From IMG/VR virus record IMGVR_UViG_3300046727_000675, positions 1-64,000 of that record: a DNA stretch of 64,000 nucleotides. One strand, 5' to 3'. The notes under the pieces were generated by a model. That model was given only the letters and a program-made list of their open reading frames with translations, made no database searches and had not been told where the DNA came from. Made by a program: the position numbers and the translations under genes. Numbering within the stretch: position 1 is the first letter of the stretch; each line of letters begins with the position of its first letter. The DNA is from a virus. Shown in pieces: positions 24,173 to 33,170 of the stretch.

Positions 24173-25433
24173 CTTCGGGCGGGGGATCGCGGTCTGCGGG
24201 CTCGGCCGCCTGGGCGCGCCGGTGGCGGCGGCGTTCGCCGCGTCGGACGTGCCGGTGATCGGGCTCGACGTGGACGAGGCGAAGGTCCGCCACGTCAACG
24301 AGCGGCGCGCGCCGACGGTCGAGCCGGACCTGCAGGCCTACCTGGACCTGTTCCAGGTTCGCAACAACCTACGGGCGACCGCGGACCCGGCGATGGCCGT
24401 GGCGTCGTCGGACGCCTGCATCTTCGTGACGCCGACTCCGTCGCTTGACGACGGGAACTTCAACCACGACCTTCTGCTCGCGGCGGTCGAGTCGATCGCG
24501 CAGCAGGTGCGGAACCAGAAGCGCCGCAACTATCTGTTCATCGTCAGCTCCACCGTGGCCCCGAAGACGATGCAGAAGCGCGTGCGCCCCGTGATCGAGC
24601 GCCACCTCGGACGCGTCCCGTTCCTCCTGGCCTACAAGCCGGAGTTCATCGCGCTCGGGACGGTGCTGCGCGACCTGCACTACGCCGACGTGATGCTGAT
24701 CGGCGAGGACTCGGAGGAGGCGGGCGACCGGGTCGAGGGGCTCTACCGGCTGATGGCGCTCGGCCCCGTGAACGTGCGGCGCATGAGCCTGGTCGAGGCC
24801 GAGCTGGCGAAGATCAGCCTCAACTGCGCGGTCACGATGAAGATCAGCTTCGCGAACCAGGTCGGGCTCGTCGCGCGGCGGCTCGGCGCGGATCCACACC
24901 GGGTGCTCGCCGCCGTGGCCTGCGACAAGCGGATCGGACCCGGCGCGCTGCGCGCGGGGCTGCCGTACGGCGGACCGTGCTTTCCGCGCGACAACCGGAT
25001 GTTCCGCTTCGTCGCGGCGACCTACGGGGTGCAGGTTCCGCTCGCGATCGCGACGGACGTGGTGAACAAGATGGTGCTCGATGACATCCTGGAGAATCTG
25101 CTCGGGCGCGGCGGCGCCATCGGCATCCTCGGCCTGGCCTACAAGCCGGGCACGCCGGTGCTCGACGAGTCGCCGGGGCGGTGGTGGCTGCGCGCGCTGA
25201 CGCAGAAACACCGGACGGCGCGCGCGCACGACCCCGTGGCGCCCCACCCGCACTCGCTCGAGGACGTGCTGAGCTGCCAGACGGTGGTGGTGGCCACGGC
25301 CTGGCCGGAGTACGAGTCCCTGACTCTGCTGGCCGACGCGGTCCTGATCGACCCGTTCGGCGCCGTGAAGGAAGTGAGACGGCACGCGCGGGCACGAGTC
25401 GCGCCGCAGCCGGTGATGGAGATGGCGGAATGA
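24153..25433 (+). CDS. UDP-sugar / GDP-mannose 6-dehydrogenase-like protein
   Basis: Two-step NAD-dependent oxidation of a nucleotide sugar to its uronic acid is the family role. An N-terminal Rossmann motif (GIAVCGLGRLGAPVAAAF), the PTPSLDDG stretch and the catalytic Cys in YGGPCFPRD are present. The C-terminal domain has GILGLAYKPGTP, the UDP-binding part. GTG 24153 follows GGGGAG at 24137-24142. A longer ATG at 24135 is possible. This supplies an activated uronic sugar to the transferases beside it. Whether the substrate is UDP-glucose, UDP-HexNAc or GDP-mannose cannot be told. Confidence 0.85.
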   Translation: MTTQENSFGRGIAVCGLGRLGAPVAAAFAASDVPVIGLDVDEAKVRHVNERRAPTVEPDLQAYLDLFQVRNNLRATADPAMAVASSDACIFVTPTPSLDDGNFNHDLLLAAVESIAQQVRNQKRRNYLFIVSSTVAPKTMQKRVRPVIERHLGRVPFLLAYKPEFIALGTVLRDLHYADVMLIGEDSEEAGDRVEGLYRLMALGPVNVRRMSLVEAELAKISLNCAVTMKISFANQVGLVARRLGADPHRVLAAVACDKRIGPGALRAGLPYGGPCFPRDNRMFRFVAATYGVQVPLAIATDVVNKMVLDDILENLLGRGGAIGILGLAYKPGTPVLDESPGRWWLRALTQKHRTARAHDPVAPHPHSLEDVLSCQTVVVATAWPEYESLTLLADAVLIDPFGAVKEVRRHARARVAPQPVMEMAE

Positions 25434-26212
25434 GCATCAAGGGAAAGAGCCTGCACCTGCTGACGCCCATGTATGGCGGGGTCAACACGGTGAACTATTT
25501 CGACGCGTTCCAGAAGCTGGTGATCGCGGTGCAGAAGTACGGCATCCCGTTCTGGTACTCGAACATCTGGAACGAGTCGCTGGTCACCCGCGCGCGGAAC
25601 AAGCTCGCCGACACGTACCTGAAGGAGGGCGAGGCGACGCACGCCGTGTACATCGACGCGGACATCGGGTTCGACGCGGACGAGCTGCTGTCGATGCTCG
25701 AGCGCGAGGACGAGGACATCATCGTCGCGCCGTGCTCGAAGAAGAGCGTGCGCTGGGACCGGGTGCAGCGCATGATCCGGAAGAACCCGGGGCGCGAGTA
25801 CACGGGCGAGGAGCTCCGCCGCGCCGGCGGCGACCTGGTCTTCAACTTCGAGGCGTTCGAGGGAGAGCGCACCTGGGACCTGCAGAAGATGTGGGACCTT
25901 CGCAACGGCGGCACGGGCATCATGATGATCCGCCGAGGAGTGTTCGAGAAGTTTAAGCAGGAGTACCCCGACCGGTGGTACGAGCCGCGGTCGGACGACA
26001 CGGTGCTCCCGGGGCCGATCCACGACTTCTTCCGCGCGGGCATCAACCCGGACACGCGCGAGTACGACTCGGAGGACTACTGCTTCTGCATCGACTGCAA
26101 GCGGATCGGCTTCAGCGTCCGTCTGTGCCCGTGGGTGCGGACGACGCACATGGGGTCGAACCTGTTCTACGGCGACCTGCCGGCGGTCTCGAAGCTGGCG
26201 GGGGAGCTGTGA
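25430..26212 (+). CDS. GT-A glycosyltransferase-like protein
   Basis: A 260-residue protein with YIDADIGFDADELLSML, whose DxD is the metal site of GT-A transferases, and ARNKLADTYLKEGE before it. Late residues DYCFCIDCKRIGFSV and WVRTTHMGS are typical of GT2-like proteins in phages. It overlaps the dehydrogenase stop. It closes the glycan island. Donor and acceptor unknown. Confidence 0.75.
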   Translation: MSIKGKSLHLLTPMYGGVNTVNYFDAFQKLVIAVQKYGIPFWYSNIWNESLVTRARNKLADTYLKEGEATHAVYIDADIGFDADELLSMLEREDEDIIVAPCSKKSVRWDRVQRMIRKNPGREYTGEELRRAGGDLVFNFEAFEGERTWDLQKMWDLRNGGTGIMMIRRGVFEKFKQEYPDRWYEPRSDDTVLPGPIHDFFRAGINPDTREYDSEDYCFCIDCKRIGFSVRLCPWVRTTHMGSNLFYGDLPAVSKLAGEL

Positions 26213-26278
26213 TGAGCTCGCAGAATTTTTCGCGGCACGAGCGCGGAGTTTAGGAAGATTGACCCAGGAGGAACGACC

Positions 26279-27001
26279 ATGAACGCAGAACCGATCTTCA
26301 CCGACGACCGAGGGAGGCCGATCAAGGAACCTCGCAAGACGCTGCGGGCGAAATTCAGCGGGCTGAATCCAACGCAGAAGGCGTTCGTCGGAATGGTGAT
26401 CTTGTTCCTCACCGCGCCGATTCTGATGGCGGCGGTGACGCAGATCGACCTGTCCACGCAGGCCAAGGGGACGCTGGCGACCAGCAACGGAGGCACGGGC
26501 ACCACGTCGACGCTCTCGGGCGTCGTGCGCGGCGGCAGCGCGTATACCGCGGCCGAGCTCTCGGGCGACGCCACCACCTCCGGGTCCAACGCCGTGACCG
26601 TGGTGAAGGTGAACGGAACGACCGTCCCGACCAACGCGGCCGCCGACCAGGTCATCCGCACCACCTCCTCCGGCGTCGCGACCTGGGGAACCCTCGCCGA
26701 CACCTCCGCGGGCGGGCTGGCCGAGACGTACAACACCTCCACCCACGCGTTCGGCACCATCTCGGTCTTGTCGGGGTCGTTCGCGGACAATGAGACTCCG
26801 TCCGGCACGATCGACGGGTCCAACACCGTGTTCACGCTGGCGCACACGCCCAGCCCGGCCGCGTCGCTCACTTGCATGAAGAACGGCCAGTGGCAGATCG
26901 CGGGCGGCGCGGACTTCACGCTCGCCACCGCGACGATCACCTACACGGCGGGCGGCAAGCCGCTGACGGGCGACGCGATCCGCTGCAATTACCGGTTCTA
27001 G
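26279..27001 (+). CDS. Membrane-anchored fibre-like protein, 240 residues
   Basis: A cytoplasmic N-terminus of about 33 residues and one membrane helix (QKAFVGMVILFLTAPILMAAV) precede a Gly/Thr/Ser-rich ectodomain with the NGGTGTT motif common in phage fibre and structural proteins. The last 60 residues (TIDGSNTVFTLAHTPSPAAS to DAIRCNYRF) are a small beta module also seen at the N-terminus of the head-tail connector in this window. ATG 26279 has AGGAGG upstream. Either a tail-fibre relative or an exported surface protein. Confidence 0.6.
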   Translation: MNAEPIFTDDRGRPIKEPRKTLRAKFSGLNPTQKAFVGMVILFLTAPILMAAVTQIDLSTQAKGTLATSNGGTGTTSTLSGVVRGGSAYTAAELSGDATTSGSNAVTVVKVNGTTVPTNAAADQVIRTTSSGVATWGTLADTSAGGLAETYNTSTHAFGTISVLSGSFADNETPSGTIDGSNTVFTLAHTPSPAASLTCMKNGQWQIAGGADFTLATATITYTAGGKPLTGDAIRCNYRF

Positions 27002-27013
27002 CGATTTCGAGCG

Positions 27014-28048
27014 ATGAAGAAGACACCCAAACTCGTCCTATACCTGACGTCGATCCTGACGCTGGTGTTCTGCGCCGCCGCGACCACGCTGATCGACGCG
27101 GCGCACCAGCTGACGGGGACCGTCGGCGTCGCCAACGGCGGCACCGGCCTCGCCACGCTCACGGCGAACCAAATCTACAAGGGCAACGGCACCTCGGCGA
27201 TCGCGGTCACGACGTGCGACGACGGCGGGACCACGGCGAACACGCTGACCTGCACGGACACGGCGGGGATAGTCGCGCCCTCGTTCGCCCCGTCGGGAAC
27301 CACGGCGACGTTCATGGACTTCGCGCAGGGATCGGATTCCTCCGCGGCGGCGCTGTGCGCGACGGCGAACAGCATCTGCTTCCAAGGTCCGACGAGCGTC
27401 ACGAAGCAGCTTCGCACGTGGGCGGGCACCCCGGCGACGGGGATCGAGCATTGGACGAACACGAGCGGCTCGATGCCTGAGACCATCAGCGCCGTGGACC
27501 TGGCCAGCGCCGACGTGACAGGGATACTCCCCGCGGCCAACGGGGGCGTGGGCACCCAGCTTACGATGTCGACGATCCCGTTCTACGCCCAGTCCAGCAC
27601 GCAGGCTTACTCTTCGCTGACCACCCGGGAGGCCTACTACTTCGAGGTCACCAAGCCGATCACCGTCAACAAGATGTACTGGTGGATCTCGACGAATACC
27701 ACGACGGGCACGGTCAAGAACTGCGTCTACACCGCGAACGGGGCGACGAAGGTCATCGACGTCACCACGACGCCGACCGGAAGCACGGGGGTGCAGACCG
27801 CGACCGTGTCCGCGGTCTTATTGAACCCCGGCGGATATTACATGGTCCTCGGGTGCGCTACCACCTGCAGCCACACGGCGGTGGCCGCGCCGGTCGAGGC
27901 GACGAGCACGATGTACGGCGCGGGCACGCCGGCCGGGAAGACGGTTTGGCACGGGACGGTCAGCCACACTAGCGGGACGTGCAACACCACGCTGGGCACG
28001 GTAACGGGCGCCGTCGACAAGACGATAGGATTCAGACTGGACAACTGA
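27014..28048 (+). CDS. Exported fibre-like protein, 344 residues
   Basis: N-terminal signal peptide or anchor (KKTPKLVLYLTSILTLVFCAAATT), then GTVGVANGGTGL and a second ANGGVG motif, then a beta-rich Cys-containing domain (residues about 200-344) with CTTCSH and a DKTIGFRLDN end. The NGGTG pattern is the same as in the preceding gene. The combination of a signal peptide with fibre-like repeats is unusual for a virion protein and could mean it is displayed on the cell. Confidence 0.6.
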   Translation: MKKTPKLVLYLTSILTLVFCAAATTLIDAAHQLTGTVGVANGGTGLATLTANQIYKGNGTSAIAVTTCDDGGTTANTLTCTDTAGIVAPSFAPSGTTATFMDFAQGSDSSAAALCATANSICFQGPTSVTKQLRTWAGTPATGIEHWTNTSGSMPETISAVDLASADVTGILPAANGGVGTQLTMSTIPFYAQSSTQAYSSLTTREAYYFEVTKPITVNKMYWWISTNTTTGTVKNCVYTANGATKVIDVTTTPTGSTGVQTATVSAVLLNPGGYYMVLGCATTCSHTAVAAPVEATSTMYGAGTPAGKTVWHGTVSHTSGTCNTTLGTVTGAVDKTIGFRLDN

Positions 28049-28049
28049 G

Positions 28050-28796
28050 ATGAGAGAACTTCTAGCGATTGTCATGTGCCTCGCCGCGGTTCTTCCGCAG
28101 GGCATCGGCGGCAAGGCCGGCGGGATGGGCGGCAAGGCCGGCGGCGTCGGGGGCGGAAGCAACTGGCACGTCGTCAATTACTGCGACAACATCGGCGGGG
28201 TCGTCGGGACCTGCACGGTCGGGACCTGCACCACCAGCACGTGCACCTTGACCGTCGCGGCGATCAAAGCCGGGGACCTGGTCTTCACGGCGCTGGTGAG
28301 CGGCGTCGTGAGCAACACGATTTCGACCGACGTGATTTCGGGGGAGAGCTTCTCGAACTGCGCGGCGGGGTTCCAGGTCAGCCTGGCCGGAACCGGAAGC
28401 AACGACTGCCGCTACGTCCTCGCGGCGGCGGGCGGGGGAACGTCCGTGACGATGACGCCGACCACGACCGGCGGCGGCGGAAACGTCTACGCGATCGTCG
28501 AGGTCGGCCCGGTCGTCGGCCATGTCCCCTCCGTCGACGGCTCCCCGGTGAGCACGACGAACGCGTCGTGCTCGTCGTGCGTCACGGCCACGTTCACGCC
28601 CTCGGCGAACGACGTCGTGTTCCAGGTGATCGGGTCCAGCCAGACCCCGACGGCGATCTCCGGGGCATATCTGAATCCGGACGGCGTCACCGGCAGCATC
28701 ATGGGGATCGGCGCGAACCTGACGGCGGCGCAGGCGCCGACCTGGACGGTGTCTCCCTCGGGAGGCGCCGTCATGTCAACGATAGGATTCAAATGA
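28050..28796 (+). CDS. Exported Gly-rich beta-sandwich protein, 248 residues
   Basis: A short signal peptide (MRELLAIVMCLAAVLPQG), a Gly-rich linker (GGKAGGMGG repeated), then a beta-sandwich with many Cys and Thr. The pattern AIKAGDLVFTALVSGVV and YLNPDGVTGSIMGIGANL is shared with the tail-hub insertion and with the protein at 44084. Its last codons overlap the next gene. Confidence 0.6.
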   Translation: MRELLAIVMCLAAVLPQGIGGKAGGMGGKAGGVGGGSNWHVVNYCDNIGGVVGTCTVGTCTTSTCTLTVAAIKAGDLVFTALVSGVVSNTISTDVISGESFSNCAAGFQVSLAGTGSNDCRYVLAAAGGGTSVTMTPTTTGGGGNVYAIVEVGPVVGHVPSVDGSPVSTTNASCSSCVTATFTPSANDVVFQVIGSSQTPTAISGAYLNPDGVTGSIMGIGANLTAAQAPTWTVSPSGGAVMSTIGFK

Positions 28797-29164
28797 GCGG
28801 GCGGTCCAAGTACTCTTGGTGGAGGTCGAAAGTGCGGCAGCGCGCCCGGCTTCGCAAGCGCGAAGTCCAGCTGGACGCCGAAATTTTTAAGCTCTGCATG
28901 GAGATCCAGAGCGAATTGTTCGGCGCGGCGGTGTCTCTCCTGAGCCCCGCCGAGTTCAGGGTCTACGAGCTGGTCCGCGTCGGCCGCGCGAACAAGGAGA
29001 TCGGCAGCGCCCTGAACATCTCGGAGCGCACCGTAAAGTTCCACGTCTCCGCCATGCTGGCCAAGTTCGGGGTGGCCAAACGCCAAGAGCTGCAGAGGAA
29101 CGAGATAGTCTCGATCTCGTCGATGGAAAACGTGGTTCCGATTCAGGGGAAAAAAGCAGGCTAA
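28793..29164 (+). CDS. LuxR-type HTH protein, 123 residues
   Basis: The second LuxR/GerE-type DNA-binding protein in the window. A basic N-terminal helix (RSKVRQRARLRKREVQ) precedes the HTH: LLSPAEFRVYELVRVGRANKEIGSALNISERTVKFHVSAML occupies about residues 48-90. ATG overlaps the preceding stop. It lies between exported fibre genes, far from any obvious regulated promoter, so its target is unclear. Confidence 0.75.
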   Translation: MSGRSKYSWWRSKVRQRARLRKREVQLDAEIFKLCMEIQSELFGAAVSLLSPAEFRVYELVRVGRANKEIGSALNISERTVKFHVSAMLAKFGVAKRQELQRNEIVSISSMENVVPIQGKKAG

Positions 29165-29186
29165 ATCGAAGTCCAAGGAGAAAAAC

Positions 29187-29726
29187 ATGAAGACAACGTT
29201 GAAGATTTGCATCGCACTGGTTCTTGTGGCCTGCGCGACGGCGGCGCAGGCCGCCCCGAGGCTGACGGGGCTTCCGCTCGCGCGAAGGGAAGCGCTCGCC
29301 GTCCCGAGCTTGAAGGGCGTCGTGCCGGTCGCAGCCGAACGGCCGGTTCTGAGCCTGAAAACGGCGGAACCTCCGGCCGGCGCGTGCCCCGGCTCCGCCG
29401 TGCACTGCGTCATCTCGACGTGGACGGCCTCGAGCGACGGCGCGGCGAACCCGACGCTCGCCTACAACTTCTACCTCTGGCCGGTAGGCGGAACGGCGCC
29501 GGTCTGCACGGCGACGGGTCCGTGCACGGGCGCCGCGCCCGTGAACGCGGCCCCGGTCGCCGCGGGGTGCTCGGCCGCGTGCGGGTTCACGGATACGGCG
29601 GTCGTTCCGGGCAAGTTCAACGCCGCGGTGACGGCGATCCTCAACGGCGTCGAGTCTTTTCTCTCGAACGTGATCTTCGTCACGATCGCCCCAGCGGCCC
29701 CGGTGCTGAGCGGATCGGGGCAGTAG
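29187..29726 (+). CDS. Exported beta-sandwich protein, 179 residues
   Basis: A clear Sec signal peptide (KTTLKICIALVLVACATAAQA) with an AQA-type cleavage site, and a mature part with several Cys and a fibronectin-III-like strand order (WTASSDGAANPTLAYNFYL, then AVTAILNGVESFLSNVIFV). AAGGAG lies just before ATG 29187. No family named. Probably a periplasmic or surface protein. Confidence 0.6.
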   Translation: MKTTLKICIALVLVACATAAQAAPRLTGLPLARREALAVPSLKGVVPVAAERPVLSLKTAEPPAGACPGSAVHCVISTWTASSDGAANPTLAYNFYLWPVGGTAPVCTATGPCTGAAPVNAAPVAAGCSAACGFTDTAVVPGKFNAAVTAILNGVESFLSNVIFVTIAPAAPVLSGSGQ

Positions 29727-29727
29727 C

Positions 29728-30147
29728 GTGGATCCCCGCGGCGAGCGGTACGTGGACAGGCATCCGGAGGCGGAGCACTCGCCGGACGTCGCGGCCGTGA
29801 TGCTCCGCGGCGAGCCGCGCTGGAACGTCATCGTCTTTCTGTTCGTCGTCCTGGCGGCCGCGATCGCGCTGGCCGCCTTCGGGTGCGGGAACCAGCCGCC
29901 GCCGGTCGTGACGGTCCACGGCGCGAGCCTGACGTGGACCGACGCCGACGCGGCGAGCGTGAGCGGCTACAACGTCTACCGCAGCGCGGCGAGTGGCGGG
30001 CCTTATTCGCTGCTGGGCTCGACCTCCGCGCTGAAGTACCTGGACGCGTCCGCTCCGGCGGGGTCGACGTTCTTCTACATCGTGACATCGGTCGAGGCGG
30101 GCGCGGAGAGCGCGCGCTCGAACGAGGTCAGCGTGACGGTACCATAG
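29728..30147 (+). CDS. Lipoprotein-like fibronectin type III protein, 139 residues
   Basis: An N-terminal 30-residue cytoplasmic stretch, a membrane helix (WNVIVFLFVVLAAAIALAAFGCGN) ending in a lipobox-like AAFGC, then one fibronectin type III domain: SLTWTDADAASVSGYNVYRS and FFYIVTSVEAGAESARSNEV. The FN3 fold is confident; lipidation is inferred from the LAAFGC pattern. It could also be a signal anchor. Confidence 0.7.
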   Translation: MDPRGERYVDRHPEAEHSPDVAAVMLRGEPRWNVIVFLFVVLAAAIALAAFGCGNQPPPVVTVHGASLTWTDADAASVSGYNVYRSAASGGPYSLLGSTSALKYLDASAPAGSTFFYIVTSVEAGAESARSNEVSVTVP

Positions 30148-30157
30148 GAGAAAAAGC

Positions 30158-31282
30158 GTGACGCCGATCCTAGACCAGTTCACCGGGGACGGAACCACCC
30201 AGATCTTCGCGCTGACGCGCGCGCCCCGCCCCGGCGCGCCCGTGCTCGTGTGGTGGAACGGCCTCCTGCAGTCGACGCCGGCCGACTACGTCGTCGCGGG
30301 GCAGGCCGTCGCGCTGACGCTGGTCCCCGCGCTCGGCGACCCGGTGCAGGTCGAGTACTACCCGGCCGTCACGGCGTCGGGCACGTTCGCCGCGCCGGTC
30401 GATCTCACGAGCCTCGACGCGGTGAAGCAGCGCGCCGAGCTCGACCCGAAGAAGGCCTACGACGACGACGTGGAGATCCAGGCCGCGATCACGGGGTTCA
30501 GCCGGTACGTGCTGAACAAGTCCGGCGTCGCGACCCTGAACTCGGTCGCGTCGCTGCTCGAGACCTACGACGGGAACGGCAACGAGCGGCTGTTCCTGCG
30601 CTCGCGGCCGATCCTGACCCTCTCGCCCGTCACCGTCAGCGGCGTCACGATCCCCGTGTCCACGGGCTTCGGGGTCTGGGGCGTGTTCGTCGAGGACTCG
30701 AAGAAGTCGATCGCGATGCGCTCCGGGCCGGCCGGCGGCACGCGGTTCCAGGGCGGCTGGGTCGCGCCCGGGGCCTATGGCGGGTGGGGCGGGAAGGTGC
30801 GCGGCCCGAACTTCCTGCTCGGGACCGGCAACGTCCAGGTGCCTTACACGGCGGGATACCCGCCGCAGCCCGTCGAGAACGAGCCGCAGACGGTCGCGGA
30901 CCAGACGATCGTCCTCGCCGAGTCTCCGTGGGTCGCGGATGGCGGAGTGGTCTACGCGTCGAACCTCGTCCCGCTCGCCGCGGTGGCGGGCTCTCCCGCC
31001 GCGGGCCAGTACGTCGTGGCGGACGGGCTCTACGCGTTCAACGCCGCGGACAACGGGCAGAAGATCTTCGTCTCCTACTCGGTGGCGCGCGCGCCGGAGG
31101 ACCTCGAGTACGCGGCGCGCTGCGCGTGCGCGATCAACTACAAGCGCAAGAGCTGGCAGGATCAGGCGAGCCGCACCGTGTCGAGCGCGGGGAGCTCCGC
31201 GACGACGCGGTACCGCGACTGGGAGTGGCCGCCCGAGGTCCAGTGCGTGATCGACTACTACATCCGGAGGAGCGTCACGTGA
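30158..31282 (+). CDS. Head-tail connector protein with inserted beta modules
   Basis: Starts the connector/tail block. The core TSLDAVKQRAELDPKKAYDDDVEIQAAI resembles phage gp6-like connector helices that bind below the portal. It is preceded by a beta module (FTGDGTTQIFAL to VQVEYYP, about residues 7-68). A second module occupies about residues 244-320 (AAGQYVVADGLYAFNAAD, then KIFVSYSVA); the same AAGQY module is in the tail tube protein. At 374 residues it is about twice the usual connector length. GTG 30158. Confidence 0.7.
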   Translation: MTPILDQFTGDGTTQIFALTRAPRPGAPVLVWWNGLLQSTPADYVVAGQAVALTLVPALGDPVQVEYYPAVTASGTFAAPVDLTSLDAVKQRAELDPKKAYDDDVEIQAAITGFSRYVLNKSGVATLNSVASLLETYDGNGNERLFLRSRPILTLSPVTVSGVTIPVSTGFGVWGVFVEDSKKSIAMRSGPAGGTRFQGGWVAPGAYGGWGGKVRGPNFLLGTGNVQVPYTAGYPPQPVENEPQTVADQTIVLAESPWVADGGVVYASNLVPLAAVAGSPAAGQYVVADGLYAFNAADNGQKIFVSYSVARAPEDLEYAARCACAINYKRKSWQDQASRTVSSAGSSATTRYRDWEWPPEVQCVIDYYIRRSVT

Positions 31283-31869
31283 TCCAGCTTTCGTTCAACG
31301 GCACGGACAAGCGCGTGGAGCTGGCGATCCGGGAGAAGGGGCCGGCGGTGCGCGCGGAGCTCAATGCCGAGATGGGGCGCATGATGCTCGAGCTCCTGCG
31401 CCGCGTGCAACAGAAGCTGTCGGGCGAGGTGCTACACGTGAGGAGCGGGAAGCTCCTCGGATCGGCCCACGTCGAGCCGACCGTGTCCACCGCGACGTCG
31501 ATCGTCGGCCGCGTCACGGCGGCCGCCGGGCCGGCGTTCTACGGGAAGTTCCACGAGAACGGCGGCACGCGCTGGTACGACATCGTGCCGGTGAACAAGA
31601 AGGCGCTGGCGTTCTTCCCGGGCGGGTCGTTCGGCGCGGGGTTCGGGCAGACCGGGATCCGCCAGCTGCGCTTCGTGCAGGGGAAGAACCGCGGCTCGCT
31701 GCGGCCGGGGCAGTACGACGCGTTCGCGAAGGCCGGCGGGATCGTGGTGATGAAGGTGCACCACCCGCCGCTGCCGGTGCGGAGCTTCATGCGCTCGTCG
31801 CTCGCCGAGCTGCGGGACAGGATCACGCGGCAGCTGCACGCGGCCGCCGCGCGCGGGGTGAGGAGCTAG
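31279..31869 (+). CDS. HK97 gp10-like head closure / tail protein
   Basis: 196 residues with the family signature of HK97 gp10-like neck proteins: AELNAEMGRMMLELLRRVQQKLSGE, then VRSGKLLGSAHV, and FYGKFHENGGTRWY leading to PVRSFMRSSL. These proteins bridge the connector to the tail terminator. GTG overlaps the connector stop. Confidence 0.75.
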   Translation: MIQLSFNGTDKRVELAIREKGPAVRAELNAEMGRMMLELLRRVQQKLSGEVLHVRSGKLLGSAHVEPTVSTATSIVGRVTAAAGPAFYGKFHENGGTRWYDIVPVNKKALAFFPGGSFGAGFGQTGIRQLRFVQGKNRGSLRPGQYDAFAKAGGIVVMKVHHPPLPVRSFMRSSLAELRDRITRQLHAAAARGVRS

Positions 31870-32370
31870 ATGCCGGCGATCGTGAAATACGACGACCCGA
31901 CGTACCTGGAGGCCGTGTACGCGGCGCTGTTCGCGAAGCTGCAGACGGCGGCGCTCCCGGCGGGGTTCCAGTTCCAGTCGGCGCTGCGCGTCAGCGTCTG
32001 CCCTGACGAGGTCCCCGCGGCGGAGCAGCCCGCGCTGCGGCTCGCGCCGGGTCCGCTGCACGTCGAGCAGAAGAGCGTGATGGGGCCGACGAAGTGGGTG
32101 TTCACGGCGATGGCGGTCGTCTACATCCGCGCCGACGGCGCGGCCGCGGCGACGGGGCAGCAGAACCCGCTGCCGGCGACGATCGTCAACTACTTCGTCT
32201 GGGCGCTGACCCAGGCGCTGGCCGGCGGCGACGCCTACAACGCGACGAAGCAGACGCTGGGCGGGCTCGTCGAGAACTGCTGGGCCGAGGGGGAGATCAC
32301 TCCGGAGACCGAGGGCGAGCAGATCGTGTTCGGGGTGCCGATCCTGATGCTGCCGGGGCCGGTGGCGTGA
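31870..32370 (+). CDS. Tail terminator / completion protein (probable)
   Basis: A 166-residue protein with helix-rich start (DPTYLEAVYAALFAKLQ), a beta core (QPALRLAPGPLHVEQKS, KWVFTAMAVVYIRADG) and a late helix. Size, order and fold pattern fit minor tail proteins that cap the tube. ATG follows the previous stop directly. Assignment rests on synteny. Confidence 0.6.
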   Translation: MPAIVKYDDPTYLEAVYAALFAKLQTAALPAGFQFQSALRVSVCPDEVPAAEQPALRLAPGPLHVEQKSVMGPTKWVFTAMAVVYIRADGAAAATGQQNPLPATIVNYFVWALTQALAGGDAYNATKQTLGGLVENCWAEGEITPETEGEQIVFGVPILMLPGPVA

Positions 32371-32408
32371 GAGTTTATCGGATGTTAATGTTTTAGGAGG
32401 TTTACTCA

Positions 32409-33170
32409 GTGAATATACAATTCGGTAGCGGGGTTCTCTACGGAAAGCCGTCGGCGGGAAACTTGCCGGCGAACCCGACTCCCTTCAAGTTCGGCGTGCT
32501 GCAGGAGTGCAACGTCGACTTCAAGGGCGACCTGAAGAAGCTCTTCGGGCAGTACCAGCTCCCCGTGGCGACCGCGCGCGGGAAGCTCGAGGTCAACATC
32601 AAGGGGAAGCTCGCCGTGTTCGACATCGGCATGCTGAACCAGGTCTACTTCGCGCAGACCCAGACCCCGGGCTACAACAAGGTCTCGGACGGCGGCATCG
32701 GCGCGGCGCAGGCCGTGAACGCCACGACGAACACGGCGACCGTGTCCAACACCCCGATCGTCGAGGACTGGGGCGTGCAGGACGGCGTGACCGGGCAGAA
32801 CCTGGTCTACTCGGGCGGCGGCGCGCCGGCGGCCGGGCAGTACAACGTCAACCTGACGAGCGGCGTGTACACGTTCAACAGCGGCGACGGCCGCACCTCG
32901 GTGCGCATCAGCTACACCTACGCGTCGAACGTGACGGGGCAGGTGACGGTGTCCCTGGCCAACCAGCTGATGGGGTACGCCCCGGAGCTGTCGATGCTGC
33001 TCTACGACAACTTCCGGTCGAAGTACCTGGCGCTGGAGCTCAACGACGTGACGCTCGGCTCGATCTCGATGCCGACGAAGCTCGAGGACTTCTGGATCTC
33101 GGACTTCGACGGCTCGGCGAACGCGGACGCGTCGAACAACCTCGGCAAGCTGATGGCCGACCTCGCCTAG
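32409..33170 (+). CDS. Major tail tube protein (probable)
   Basis: GTG 32409 has the strong AGGAGG at 32395-32400. 253 residues, mostly beta (GKLEVNIKGKLAVFDIGML, VTVSLANQLMGYAPELSMLL), with an inserted AAGQYNVNLTSGVYTFNSGDG module, closely similar to one in the connector. It lies directly before the tail chaperones, as tube genes do. A hairpin encloses its stop. Confidence 0.7.
   Translation: MNIQFGSGVLYGKPSAGNLPANPTPFKFGVLQECNVDFKGDLKKLFGQYQLPVATARGKLEVNIKGKLAVFDIGMLNQVYFAQTQTPGYNKVSDGGIGAAQAVNATTNTATVSNTPIVEDWGVQDGVTGQNLVYSGGGAPAAGQYNVNLTSGVYTFNSGDGRTSVRISYTYASNVTGQVTVSLANQLMGYAPELSMLLYDNFRSKYLALELNDVTLGSISMPTKLEDFWISDFDGSANADASNNLGKLMADLA

Noticed and set aside
26213-26254. 13-residue peptide after the last glycan gene
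   Set aside because: Very short, without ribosome site; probably untranslated leader of the next gene.
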